From Desulfoscipio geothermicus (GTDB lineage: Bacteria; Bacillota; Desulfotomaculia; Desulfotomaculales; Desulfallaceae): a stretch of DNA of 51,406 nucleotides. The stretch is from positions 1-51,406 of the forward strand of contig JAENYS010000017.1 of NCBI GenBank assembly GCA_016841645.1, given 5' to 3'. Positions 24,649-32,894 of the stretch are shown piece by piece (positions within the stretch are counted from its first letter, which is position 1; every line of letters starts with the position of its first letter). A program made the translations under genes and the position numbers. The notes under the pieces are model-generated. The model was not told the DNA's origin and ran no database searches. It saw only the letters and a list, made by a program, of their open reading frames with translations.

Positions 24649-26007
24649 ATCATTACGGATACACTTGGAGATAAAAACCGGGAGATTAAAAAACAGGAAG
24701 TTATTAATAGAGTGATAGAAGAAGACATAGAATTTATCAGGCTGCAATTTATTGATGTCTTCGGTGTTATAAAAAGTGTCAATGTTACACCTGATGAATT
24801 GGAGGATGCTCTGGATGGCAACCTGATGTTCGACGGTTCTTCGATTGACGGGTTTGCTAGAATTAATGAGTCCGACCAGTGTTTGGTACCGGACCCGGAT
24901 ACTTTTCAGTTTATGCCCTGGAGGCCAACTGAAAAAGGCGTGGCCCGAATGATTTGCGATGTTTACAATCCCGATGGGACACCCTTTGAGGGCTGTCCTA
25001 GAGGAACACTAAAGCGTGTGCTAAAAGAAGCCGAGGAAATGGGTTATGAATTAAATATGGGCCCTGAAGGAGAGTTTTTCCTTTTCCACACTAATTCAGA
25101 CGGGGGGCCAACCCTTCATATTCACGATAAAGCGGGATATTTCGATTTAGCGCCGATAGACCATGGCGAAGACGCCAGAAGAGATATAGTACTTACAATG
25201 AAGCAAATGGGTTTTAGAATCGAGGCTTCCCATCACGAAGTAGCGCCAGGACAGCATGAAATTGATTTTAAATATGGTGAGGCGTTCAAAACCGCTGATC
25301 AATGGGTTACATTCCGTGACGTGGTTAAAAATATAGCAAAAAAACACGGGCTTTATGCCACTTTTATGCCCAAGCCCTTTTCAGGGGAAAACGGATCTGC
25401 CATGCATTGTAACCAGTCATTATTTCAAGACAATAAAAACGTTTTTTACGATATCAACGGCGAATACCAATTAAGCAATATTGCCTTTAATTACTTGGCC
25501 GGGTTACTTGAGCATGCCAAAGGCATGACTGCTGTTGGAAACCCCATAGTCAACAGTTATAAGAGATTAAGACCCGGTTATGAAGCACCTACCCATATCG
25601 CATGGTCAAATTCCAACCGCAGTACTTTAGTGAGAATTCCTGTCCGGCGGGGTAGTGCAACTCGTATTGAGCTAAGAAATCCCGACCCTGTTGCCAATCC
25701 TTATCTGGTGTTTGCGATAATGTTAAAAGCAGGTTTGGAAGGTATAAAAAACGAACATATGCCTCCACCGCCATTTGAAGAAGATATTCATAATTTAACG
25801 GAGAAGCAAAGGATAGCCTTGAATATAGATATCCTTCCCCGGGATTTATTTGCTGCTCTGAAAGAAATGGAAAAGGACCCTCTAATAGAAGAAGCAATAG
25901 GGACTCATTGTTACAATCGTTTCTTAGAAGGCAAATATAGAGAATGGTATGAATATGCCGAACAAGTGCATCAATGGGAAATAAAACATTATTTGGCGAA
26001 GTATTAG
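24649..26007 (+). CDS. glnA: Glutamine synthetase, type I
   Basis: About 452 aa. It makes glutamine from glutamate, ammonia and ATP. Conserved features are FDGSSIDGFARINESDQ, EGEFFLF (metal-binding Glu), ASHHEVAPGQHEIDF, NGSAMHCNQS, NSYKRLRPGYEAPTHIAW and RIELRNPDPVANPYL. The absence of an adenylylation-type insert fits the GSI-alpha form of Firmicutes. The start is unusual: AAAGGGGG at 24633-24640 is followed by ATC (24649) and ATT (24652) with no ATG, GTG or TTG nearby. The first canonical in-frame start is GTG 24712, which has only a weak AGGA site and would delete the first helix (KKQEVINRVIEED) that aligns with other enzymes. I therefore start at 24649, with 24652 and 24712 as alternatives. 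Confidence 0.9.
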   Translation: MITDTLGDKNREIKKQEVINRVIEEDIEFIRLQFIDVFGVIKSVNVTPDELEDALDGNLMFDGSSIDGFARINESDQCLVPDPDTFQFMPWRPTEKGVARMICDVYNPDGTPFEGCPRGTLKRVLKEAEEMGYELNMGPEGEFFLFHTNSDGGPTLHIHDKAGYFDLAPIDHGEDARRDIVLTMKQMGFRIEASHHEVAPGQHEIDFKYGEAFKTADQWVTFRDVVKNIAKKHGLYATFMPKPFSGENGSAMHCNQSLFQDNKNVFYDINGEYQLSNIAFNYLAGLLEHAKGMTAVGNPIVNSYKRLRPGYEAPTHIAWSNSNRSTLVRIPVRRGSATRIELRNPDPVANPYLVFAIMLKAGLEGIKNEHMPPPPFEEDIHNLTEKQRIALNIDILPRDLFAALKEMEKDPLIEEAIGTHCYNRFLEGKYREWYEYAEQVHQWEIKHYLAKY

Positions 26008-26012
26008 TATTA

Positions 26013-26037
26013 GGGGTCAGACCTTGACATTTGACAT
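26013..26037 (+). repeat. REP copy 6, left end of RAYT unit
   Basis: GGGGTCAGACC + TTGACATTTGACAT; 8 bp beyond the transposase stop codon. Confidence 0.93.
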
Positions 26038-26044
26038 TTTAATT

Positions 26045-26986
26045 TCATCTTAATTTTAATTCCACCAGCATGTCATCCATAATTTTCTTAAGTTCCCGGT
26101 TCTTGACTATTTCTTGTTTGAACCTTCGGCTGGATTGACATATGGTGGATCCATTTTTTCCAAAATACTTTCCTATTTCGTTTAAAGACAAGCCACTATA
26201 CCGGTGACTAACATGGATAGAAAACTTACTATAAAACGGGTGGCTTTTACCGATTACGCACTCTACAGTGCGTTCAATTTCTTTTAGAGAAGGTTTTGTT
26301 TCGATTTGTCTGACTGCCGGCAGGTCGGCGTCATTAATGTCCTGCTTATCCATATGTTTTATTGCATTTTTGATAAAATCAGGGGTGCCCAAGAAAGTAG
26401 AGGCCCGGGTTTCTTTAAGGGGATTATTGATGTTTGTTTGCAGCCCATCCTGAACAAAATTATAATAACTGGTTTGGGCTAATTTTTTTTTCTGTCCAAA
26501 AAGACCTAAAATAAAGTCCGTTTGCAGCCAGTCCGGTTTATCCTTTAATCCGGCGTAAAAAGGACAAGAGGACCAGCGATAATCTGAAGGGAGCGCAACC
26601 AGCCCGGCTCGTACGGGATTTAAGTGGATGTACCTGGAGAGTTCTTGTGCATAGACGTCTTTCTGGACCAAAATTGCTTTGAATCTGCCCTGAAACAAGT
26701 GGCCGGCCCGCTTGTGCTTGGAATTAAAGTAGGAAGAATAAGACCCGTTGATATATTGGATAATTTGTGATAAATTTCCTTGCGGTGTCTCCAACAAAAG
26801 GTGATAATGATTATCCATCAAACAATAAGCATGCATAACGGCATCATACCGTTCGTAGGACAGCTCTAAATATTGGATAAATTTTAACCGGTCACTTTTA
26901 CTTTTGTATATTGCTTTTTTTTCATTTCCCCTGGCCGTGACATGATAAAAAGCGCCGGGGTATTGAATGCGTAATGGTCGGGCCAT
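26045..26986 (-). CDS. REP-associated tyrosine transposase (RAYT, Y1-HUH) with C-terminal DnaA-like HTH
   Basis: 313 aa. The Y1 transposase domain (residues about 8-130) starts GAFYHVTARGN, has the HUH metal motif in MDNHYHLLLE (H60-Y61-H62) and the nucleophile Tyr Y119 in SRYIHLNPVRAGLV. The C-terminal part (about 240-305) contains YSGLSLNEIGKYFGKNGSTI followed by CQSSRRFKQEI, resembling the DnaA C-terminal DNA-binding helix-turn-helix. HUH enzymes of this family cut single-stranded hairpin DNA at REP sequences. Both catalytic motifs look intact. An AAGGAAA site lies about 11 nt before the ATG. A consensus promoter whose -35 lies in the flanking REP drives it. Its presence explains the many REP copies in the window. 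Confidence 0.93.
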   Translation of the reverse strand: MARPLRIQYPGAFYHVTARGNEKKAIYKSKSDRLKFIQYLELSYERYDAVMHAYCLMDNHYHLLLETPQGNLSQIIQYINGSYSSYFNSKHKRAGHLFQGRFKAILVQKDVYAQELSRYIHLNPVRAGLVALPSDYRWSSCPFYAGLKDKPDWLQTDFILGLFGQKKKLAQTSYYNFVQDGLQTNINNPLKETRASTFLGTPDFIKNAIKHMDKQDINDADLPAVRQIETKPSLKEIERTVECVIGKSHPFYSKFSIHVSHRYSGLSLNEIGKYFGKNGSTICQSSRRFKQEIVKNRELKKIMDDMLVELKLR

Positions 26987-27024
26987 GCCGGGACATTTCC
27001 TTCCACTATTTTCTATTATGTGGT

Positions 27025-27053
27025 ATTATAAACGGGATAATGTCAAATGTCAA
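27025..27053 (-). promoter_or_regulatory. RAYT promoter with -35 inside the REP
   Basis: On the minus strand TTGACA (27048-27053, within the REP copy), exactly 17 bp, TATAAT (27025-27030). Both hexamers are perfect sigma-A consensus. Confidence 0.85.
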
Positions 27054-27064
27054 GGTCTGACCCC
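27040..27064 (-). repeat. REP copy 7, right end of RAYT unit
   Basis: Reverse complement of the consensus, ATGTCAAATGTCAAG + GTCTGACCCC. It provides the -35 of the RAYT promoter and ends 6 bp before the pepF ribosome site. Confidence 0.93.
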
Positions 27065-27086
27065 TATTAAGCGAGGAGGATTGGTG

Positions 27087-28904
27087 ATGAATAAAGGTAA
27101 TTTACCCACCCGCAAGGAAATTCCCGAACAGTATAAATGGCGGCTGGAAGATATTTATCCCGGTGATGAAGCCTGGGAACAGGATTACCGCCAGGCTTTG
27201 GACCTGGCTGCCCGGGTGGAGTCCTTCAAGGGCAAGCTGGGTGTGTCGGCCCGGACATTGCTGGAGGCTTTTCAACTGCAGGACCGGCTGGAAGCACTTA
27301 ATGAAAAGCTGTATACTTACGCCCACATGAGGCGCGATGAGGATAACGCCAACTCCGTTTACCAGGCCCTGTCCGACCGGGCGGAGAGCCTGAGTGCCCA
27401 AGTGCAGGCTGCGGCCTCCTATATTATGCCTGAAATATTAACGTTGCCGGAAGAGACTTTAAACCAGTTTTTGCAAGAAGAAGCCGGCCTGGGTCTGTAC
27501 CGGTTTGTACTGGAGGAACTGGTCCGTCAAAAGCCGCACGTTTTGTCCACGGAGGAAGAGCGGCTTATTGCCCGGGCGGAGGAAGTAACCCAGGCTTCCG
27601 CCAACATTTTTAAAATGTTCAATAATGCCGATCTAACCTTTGAGCAGGTGAAAGATGAAGAGGGTCGCGAGCTGGAGCTTACTCACGGTCGCTACCTGCA
27701 GTTTATGGAAAGCAAAGAGCGCCGGGTGCGTCAGGACGCTTTTACTTCCTTGTATAGCTCTTACAGCCGGTTTCGCAACACGCTGGCCGCCACTTTGGGC
27801 TCAAGTATTAAAAAAGATGTGTTTTACGCCCGGGCGCGCAGGTACCCCTCGGCTCTGGAAGCCTCTCTTTTTGCAGATAATGTGCCTGTGGAGGTATATA
27901 ATGAGCTGATCCGGACGGTGCGCAACAATTTGCAACCTTTTTACCGCTACATGCGACTGCGCAAAGAATTACTGGAGCTTAGCGAATTACATATGTACGA
28001 TATTTACACCCCCGTAGTTAAAGACGTTGATTGGAAGATCACCTATCCGGAAGGGGTGGATATGGTACGGGACGGCCTGGCCCCGCTGGGTGACGCTTAT
28101 GTTGAAACGATGGTCCGGGGTATTAACGGCGGCTGGGTGGATGTCTATGAAAACAAGGGGAAAACCAGCGGCGCATACTCCTGGGGCCCTTACGGCACAC
28201 ATCCCTATGTGCTGTTGAACCATCAGGATAACCTGGATAATGTGTTTACCCTGGCTCACGAGATGGGGCACGCTATGCACTCTTACTACTCTTATACAAC
28301 ACAGCCCTACGTTTACGCACATTATAGGATATTTACGGCTGAAGTGGCTTCCACAGTCAATGAGTCTTTACTGGTGCAATACCTGCTGCAAACAGTTCAA
28401 GACCGGGCAAAGAAATTGTATTTGCTTAATCATTACCTGGAACAATTCCGGGGTACTGTGTACAGGCAGACCATGTTTGCCGAGTTCGAAAAGATTACTC
28501 ATGAGCGGGTTGAGGCAGGGGAAGCGCTAACTCCTGAGCTTCTTTGCAGTATTTACCACCGGTTGAACCTGGATTACTATGGACCGGAGGTGGTAGTGGA
28601 TAGTAAAATAGACATGGAATGGGCGCGAATTCCCCATTTTTACAACGCATTTTACGTGTACAAATATGCCACCGGTTTTTCGGCGGCGACCGCTCTTACG
28701 CGTCGCATTATCGAAGAAGGCGGCCCTGCGGTAAAGAGTTATGTCGAGTTTTTGCATAAAGGCGGCTCCGATTACTCTCTGGATTTGTTGAAGTCGGCCG
28801 GGGTGGATATGACCACACCGCAGGCGGTGCAGGAATGTCTGGATGTGTTTGCCCGCCTGGTGGGGGAATTGGAGGACCTGGCGTTGGGAAGGGTAAAGGA
28901 TTAG
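27087..28904 (+). CDS. pepF: Oligoendopeptidase F (M3B metallopeptidase)
   Basis: 605 aa, normal length for PepF. The zinc motif HEMGH is at residues 391-395 within FTLAHEMGHAMHSYYS. Further M3 features are the preceding GAYSWGPYGTHPYVLLNH and the downstream EVASTVNESLL with the third ligand Glu. It is a cytoplasmic enzyme that cleaves short peptides. The start ATG 27087 has GCGAGGAGGA immediately upstream; an earlier frame start would translate the REP. Insertion of the RAYT unit directly upstream must have removed or replaced the original promoter, so its transcription may now depend on read-through from glnA. Confidence 0.93.
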   Translation: MNKGNLPTRKEIPEQYKWRLEDIYPGDEAWEQDYRQALDLAARVESFKGKLGVSARTLLEAFQLQDRLEALNEKLYTYAHMRRDEDNANSVYQALSDRAESLSAQVQAAASYIMPEILTLPEETLNQFLQEEAGLGLYRFVLEELVRQKPHVLSTEEERLIARAEEVTQASANIFKMFNNADLTFEQVKDEEGRELELTHGRYLQFMESKERRVRQDAFTSLYSSYSRFRNTLAATLGSSIKKDVFYARARRYPSALEASLFADNVPVEVYNELIRTVRNNLQPFYRYMRLRKELLELSELHMYDIYTPVVKDVDWKITYPEGVDMVRDGLAPLGDAYVETMVRGINGGWVDVYENKGKTSGAYSWGPYGTHPYVLLNHQDNLDNVFTLAHEMGHAMHSYYSYTTQPYVYAHYRIFTAEVASTVNESLLVQYLLQTVQDRAKKLYLLNHYLEQFRGTVYRQTMFAEFEKITHERVEAGEALTPELLCSIYHRLNLDYYGPEVVVDSKIDMEWARIPHFYNAFYVYKYATGFSAATALTRRIIEEGGPAVKSYVEFLHKGGSDYSLDLLKSAGVDMTTPQAVQECLDVFARLVGELEDLALGRVKD

Positions 28905-28945
28905 TTTGATTCGTTAACATAGCAATTATAACACAGGACTTGGGA

Positions 28946-28987
28946 AAAGGCTTGGCTGTCGACTATGTGTGATAGCTAAGCTTTTTT
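28946..28987 (+). terminator. pepF terminator
   Basis: CTTGGCTGTC (28951-28960) pairs with GATAGCTAAG (28971-28980) through G-U pairs, extended by AAAGG/CTTTT, followed by six T. Confidence 0.7.
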
Positions 28988-29092
28988 ATGTTGCCCGTGC
29001 TTTAGAAACTAGCAATGGGACCGGGCACTTCTTGAAGGGTTGATTGGCTAATGTGCTCATGGAAAAACCTGCTTTTTAGCCCGTGTTGCTTA

Positions 29093-29722
29093 TTATTTTG
29101 AGGGAATAACTTGGCCCAGTTCCAGCGGGTGGCGGATGAGCGCATCGGGATGACAGCCGGCGAGCAATTCCTCATTGTCATAGCCCCAGGTGACGGCGAT
29201 AACGCGCACCTTGTTTTTTTGGCAGGCGATAATATCCCGGCATTCATCCCCCACATAAATTACCTCTTGGCTATGTAAAGATTGTTGTGCTAAAAAATAC
29301 TTAATGGCTTTATCCTTGCCAAACAGGCTGCCGGATGAGATGATATTATTGAAGTAGTCGATTTTGTTGAGCTTTAAAAAGGCGTTAATATTTTCCGTCG
29401 AGTTAGATGAAATAATGCCTAGCGCCAGTCCTCCGGCCTTTAGTTGACCAAGTATTTCCTTGATGCCGTCGATTATGGGCAAATAGGCGGTGGCTCGCCG
29501 GTATTTATTGGTTAATTCCAGCTTGAGAAGGGGCAACTTGTAAAAAGGCAGATTAATGAACTTGCAACGCTGGGGGATAGATAGCGAGCGCAGGTGGTCA
29601 TAATCACTTTCCTTTATTTTCCTGAGTTTATACTTAGGGGCCAGTTCATTTAGCAATTCCACTGCAAGATAGCGTGAATCCACAATGGTGCCATCAAAGT
29701 CGAAAATAACGTATTTAACCAT
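29093..29722 (-). CDS. HAD-superfamily hydrolase (phosphoglycolate-phosphatase-like)
   Basis: 209 aa, HAD subfamily IA. Motif I is FDFDGTIVDS at the N-terminus, motif II is ISSNST, the conserved Lys is in GKDKAI, and motif IV is GDECRDIIA. A helical cap lies between motif I and II. Such enzymes dephosphorylate small phosphometabolites; the substrate is unknown. The ATG at 29722 has GAGAGGTAAC upstream. A likely promoter (29830-29857) is formed by a REP copy plus a neighbouring TATGAT. Confidence 0.85.
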   Translation of the reverse strand: MVKYVIFDFDGTIVDSRYLAVELLNELAPKYKLRKIKESDYDHLRSLSIPQRCKFINLPFYKLPLLKLELTNKYRRATAYLPIIDGIKEILGQLKAGGLALGIISSNSTENINAFLKLNKIDYFNNIISSGSLFGKDKAIKYFLAQQSLHSQEVIYVGDECRDIIACQKNKVRVIAVTWGYDNEELLAGCHPDALIRHPLELGQVIPSK

Positions 29723-29829
29723 TCCGTTACCTCTCGGTTAAAAAATATTAATTTATTTTACATATTATATTAGTGGTAGAATGATTATGATTAATACTAA
29801 AATCGTTACAGTAGTTATAATATTAGTTT

Positions 29830-29857
29830 ATCATATCCTACTTATGTCAAATGTCAA
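29830..29857 (-). promoter_or_regulatory. Promoter of the HAD gene using a REP-derived -35
   Basis: On the minus strand TTGACA (29852-29857), 16 bp, TATGAT (29830-29835), about 105 bp upstream of the HAD start codon. This REP copy has an extra TTTGACA unit, so three TTGACA hexamers follow in tandem (29845-29864), and the middle one has the right spacing. Confidence 0.6.
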
Positions 29858-29875
29858 ATGTCAAGGTCTGACCCC
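29845..29875 (-). repeat. REP copy 8 (solo, with one extra TTTGACA unit)
   Basis: Core 29851-29875, reverse complement of the consensus, preceded by a further TGTCAAA unit from 29845. Confidence 0.9.
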
Positions 29876-29946
29876 CAATTTGACTGCTTGCAGGAATGTA
29901 TGAGATAATTGGCGAACTTTTCAGATAAGCGCAAGTTGTCAAATGG

Positions 29947-29971
29947 TTGTCAAATGTCAAGGTCTGACCCC
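29947..29971 (-). repeat. REP copy 9 (solo)
   Basis: Reverse complement of the consensus, same orientation as copy 8, 71 bp further on, and preceded by a directly repeated GTTGTCAAATG (29935-29956). It lies 22 bp before the next gene's start. Confidence 0.9.
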
Positions 29972-29993
29972 CAAATGTGAAAGGATAGCTGGC

Positions 29994-31301
29994 ATGGGGC
30001 ACATGGCGGGCAAAGATATATACCGCAGGCTGGGTGAAAAAATTGATAACCTTACCGTAAAATCACCGTGGAATAAGGCTTTGCACAAGGTGCTTAAGGA
30101 GCTGTACTCTGAACAGGAAGCGGACTTAGTGGTGCAGATGCCTTACATGCTTTCCAGTGTGGACAGAATTTCCGGCATAACCGGTGCTAGTCCGGAAAGG
30201 ATGCAGGGCTGCCTGGCAGGTTTGGCGGAAAAGGGGCTGGTGCTGGATCTTTATCATGAGGGGCAGTATTATTACATGCCTTCCCCGCTCATGGTGGGCA
30301 TATTCGAGTTTACCATGATGCGCAGTGGCGGTAACTGCAACCCAAAGATTTCAGCCGAGCTGTTTCATGCTTATTTGTCGGGTAACGACGACTTTTACCG
30401 GGCCAACGCCGGTGACGGGCAGCAAATATCCTTAGCCAGGGCGTTACCTTACATAGATGCAGTGGCGCCGGAAGAAGTGGTGGAGATTTTATCTTATGAA
30501 AAAGTCGAGGCTATTGTTGATAGCTATGAACATTATGCAATCGGTACCTGCGCCTGCCGGCACGAGAAACTGCATAGTGGTCAAAAAACCTGTGCTACTC
30601 CACTTGACACCTGCACTTCATTTGGTTATGCCGCTGATTACTTGATTAGACATCACATGGCCGTAAAGGTCGACCGCGAACGGGTGTTGGAAAACCTGAA
30701 CCGCTGTAAAGAACTGGGTTTGGTTTTTTGCGCCGACAATGTGCAAAAGAATGTCACCTTTATTTGCTGCTGCTGTTCTTGCTGCTGCAATTTACTCCAG
30801 GGTATCAACAAGTTTGGTTATACCGGCTTTATCAAAACTTCAAGCTTTATCGCCGCCGTTGATGCTAAAAAATGCGTGGGTTGCGGCAGGTGTGCCGCAG
30901 CTTGCCCGGTAAACGGTATCCATTTGGTTGATTTACCGGCATTGGGGGAGGGAAAGCTTGCCCGGGTGGATGAAGCTATTTGCCTGGGGTGCGGGGTATG
31001 CGCCGCGCACTGTGCCCGGGGGGCAATACAGCTAAAAAAACGCCGGTCTATAGTGCTGCCTCCTGAAACTACCTTTGAGCGTAATATATTGGCCTGTCTG
31101 GAGAGGGGAACTCTGCAAAACTATATATTTGATAACCCCGGCGCTGTTACCCACCGGGTGATGCGGGGTGTGCTGGGGGGAATTTTGAAACTGCCCCCGG
31201 TTAAAAAAGCGCTGGTGGGGGATTTATTCCGGTCTGTCTTTCTTAATACATTGACAAGTGGAATAAAGTTCTCCGGTAAAGGATGGATTACAAAATTGTA
31301 A
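29994..31301 (+). CDS. 4Fe-4S dicluster protein with winged-helix-like N-terminus
   Basis: 435 aa. An N-terminal winged-helix-like region (MLSSVDRISGITGASPERMQ) is followed by a Cys-rich domain with GTCACRHEKL, CATPLDTC and an exceptional FICCCCSCCCNLL run, then two classical 4Fe-4S motifs (CVGCGRCAAACP and CLGCGVCAAHCARGA), then a C-terminal tail. This combination occurs in anaerobe electron-transfer proteins of unknown partner. The start is ATG 29994 with GAAAGGA about 8 nt upstream; a longer frame to 29943 would translate the REP copy (VKCQGLTP) and lacks a ribosome site. Cytoplasmic, no membrane segments. Confidence 0.8.
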   Translation: MGHMAGKDIYRRLGEKIDNLTVKSPWNKALHKVLKELYSEQEADLVVQMPYMLSSVDRISGITGASPERMQGCLAGLAEKGLVLDLYHEGQYYYMPSPLMVGIFEFTMMRSGGNCNPKISAELFHAYLSGNDDFYRANAGDGQQISLARALPYIDAVAPEEVVEILSYEKVEAIVDSYEHYAIGTCACRHEKLHSGQKTCATPLDTCTSFGYAADYLIRHHMAVKVDRERVLENLNRCKELGLVFCADNVQKNVTFICCCCSCCCNLLQGINKFGYTGFIKTSSFIAAVDAKKCVGCGRCAAACPVNGIHLVDLPALGEGKLARVDEAICLGCGVCAAHCARGAIQLKKRRSIVLPPETTFERNILACLERGTLQNYIFDNPGAVTHRVMRGVLGGILKLPPVKKALVGDLFRSVFLNTLTSGIKFSGKGWITKL

Positions 31302-31369
31302 GCTCATGGTCTTGCTGAATACTGCAATGGAATAGTTGCAGGCAAATTACTGAGGAGGAAGGTGATAAT

Positions 31370-32758
31370 ATGAAGGAAACCCATTTTCGTAAAGGTACCC
31401 AAACTATTAAATTGGGAATCTCGAAAGTCATGCAGGATCTGTTTCCCAATGACGCTTATAAAAATTCTTATTCAATTGGTGAAGGGGTTTTTTGTAACCT
31501 GGCCGGGTCTCAGCTATCGGTAAGAGAAGTAAAACAAATTGAAATAAAACTTAGGGAATGGGTTGAGCAGGATAGCCCGATCCAGTTTATTGAACGTAAA
31601 GATGGTTATTATCACTATAAAGTAGGCGACATGGTGGTTAAAATAATCTATCCTGCCCACACTACCACTGCTCTGGCCGATCCATTTACGATTACTCCTT
31701 ATTCCTACGGTTTTATTATAGATTTTAGTGATCCCGCCAGAAGAAGCAATAAGACTATTGAACCGCCTTTTATGCTGGCGTCCACCTATGAAAAGAGCCA
31801 GCGCTGGTTGAGTAATATCGGTATTGAATTTTGTTCTGATGTGAATGATAATATCTTATCCGGCCAGAGCCTGAAACTACTTGGTTTGGCAGAGGCCGTG
31901 CACGAAAAGATAATCTCCGATATTGCGGATATGATAATTCAACAACGTCGCTCTTTGCGTGTGCTGCTTATTGCCGGGCCTTCATCATCAGGTAAAACAT
32001 CTTTTGCTCAAAGGATTTCCACTCAGTTGCTGGTAAATGGCTTGAAAACAGTTTCGCTTTCTTTGGATGACTACTATTTAAGTAGGGAACAAATTCCGCG
32101 TGATAAAGATGGCAAATATGATTTTGACTGTTTGGAAGCTCTGGACCTGCCACTTTTGCAGGAACAGCTTGTCCAACTGATTAATGGAGAAACCATTGAG
32201 GCTCCCATACATGATTTTATTCAAAGCCGCCGGGCCAAAAAGACAAAAACCATGTGTGTGGGACCTTCGGAAATTCTCATAATTGAAGGAATTCATGCCT
32301 TAAACCCCAAGCTGGTGCCCGACATTAATAGGAATCTTTTTTTCAAAGTCTATGTTAGCGCGCTTGGCGGACTTAATTTTGACTTGGTCAACAGAATGCC
32401 CACCACTGAAGTTAGATTGCTTCGAAGAATGGTAAGGGATGATCGATTCAGGGGCTCCCATCCCGAAGAGACCTTAAGCCTGTGGGCTAATGTGCGCAAA
32501 GGGGAAAATGAAAACATATTTCATTTCCAGGAAGACGCAGATGTCATGTTTAATTCAAATATACTTTATGAAGTGAACGCCTTGCGTCCTTTTGCAGAGG
32601 CTACTTTGAGTAAAATTAGTAATGATAGCCCTTATTATGAATCTAAAGACCGACTCTTAAACCTGTTGTCGTTTTTCGAGCCTATGGATGTTTCCAAAGT
32701 TCCTTTTAATTCTATCTTAAGGGAATTTATTGGAGGAAGTATATATTTCAGCTACTAG
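31370..32758 (+). CDS. Uridine-kinase-like protein with N-terminal TGS/ThrRS-type domain
   Basis: 462 aa. The C-terminal half is a nucleoside kinase of the uridine kinase/phosphoribulokinase family: the P-loop GPSSSGKTS begins at residue 203, followed by LSLDDYYLSRE and FDCLEALDLPLL, with IIEGIHALNP as the acidic strand. The N-terminal 190 residues resemble the editing-domain-like region seen in the long uridine kinases of clostridia and Thermotoga. ATG 31370 has GAGGAGGAAGG upstream. It probably phosphorylates a nucleoside or related substrate with ATP or GTP; the exact substrate is not readable. A hairpin terminator follows. Confidence 0.85.
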   Translation: MKETHFRKGTQTIKLGISKVMQDLFPNDAYKNSYSIGEGVFCNLAGSQLSVREVKQIEIKLREWVEQDSPIQFIERKDGYYHYKVGDMVVKIIYPAHTTTALADPFTITPYSYGFIIDFSDPARRSNKTIEPPFMLASTYEKSQRWLSNIGIEFCSDVNDNILSGQSLKLLGLAEAVHEKIISDIADMIIQQRRSLRVLLIAGPSSSGKTSFAQRISTQLLVNGLKTVSLSLDDYYLSREQIPRDKDGKYDFDCLEALDLPLLQEQLVQLINGETIEAPIHDFIQSRRAKKTKTMCVGPSEILIIEGIHALNPKLVPDINRNLFFKVYVSALGGLNFDLVNRMPTTEVRLLRRMVRDDRFRGSHPEETLSLWANVRKGENENIFHFQEDADVMFNSNILYEVNALRPFAEATLSKISNDSPYYESKDRLLNLLSFFEPMDVSKVPFNSILREFIGGSIYFSY

Positions 32759-32785
32759 CAATAAAGTGCCATATTGAAGCATAAG

Positions 32786-32810
32786 AAGCGCTTCACCAAG
32801 TGAGGCGCTT
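32786..32810 (+). terminator. Hairpin after the uridine-kinase-like gene
   Basis: AAGCGCTTCAC (32786-32796), loop CAA, GTGAGGCGCTT (32800-32810); a short T-rich tail follows. Confidence 0.6.
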
Positions 32811-32894
32811 TCTGATGCACGTGCGTAACACTAAACACCATTAATGAACTTAACCCGGTGATGAAGGGGCCGGTACGTTATGGAGGTATGTATT

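Larger units (their letters stand above)
26013..27064 (-). mobile_element. RAYT unit bounded by inverted REP copies
   Basis: A 1052-bp segment whose two ends are the 25-bp repeat in inverted orientation (26013-26037 and 27040-27064) and whose only gene is a REP-associated tyrosine transposase. It begins 6 bp after the glnA stop and ends 6 bp before the pepF ribosome site, so it has been fitted neatly between two housekeeping genes. It can be viewed as a REPIN whose short loop is replaced by the transposase gene. Confidence 0.85.

Noticed and set aside
26967-27086. N-terminal extension of PepF
   Set aside because: It runs through RAYT leader and REP; the real start at 27087 has GAGGAGGA directly upstream.
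29943-29993. N-terminal extension of the 4Fe-4S protein through the REP
   Set aside because: It would translate the repeat (VKCQGLTP) and has no ribosome site; ATG 29994 has one.
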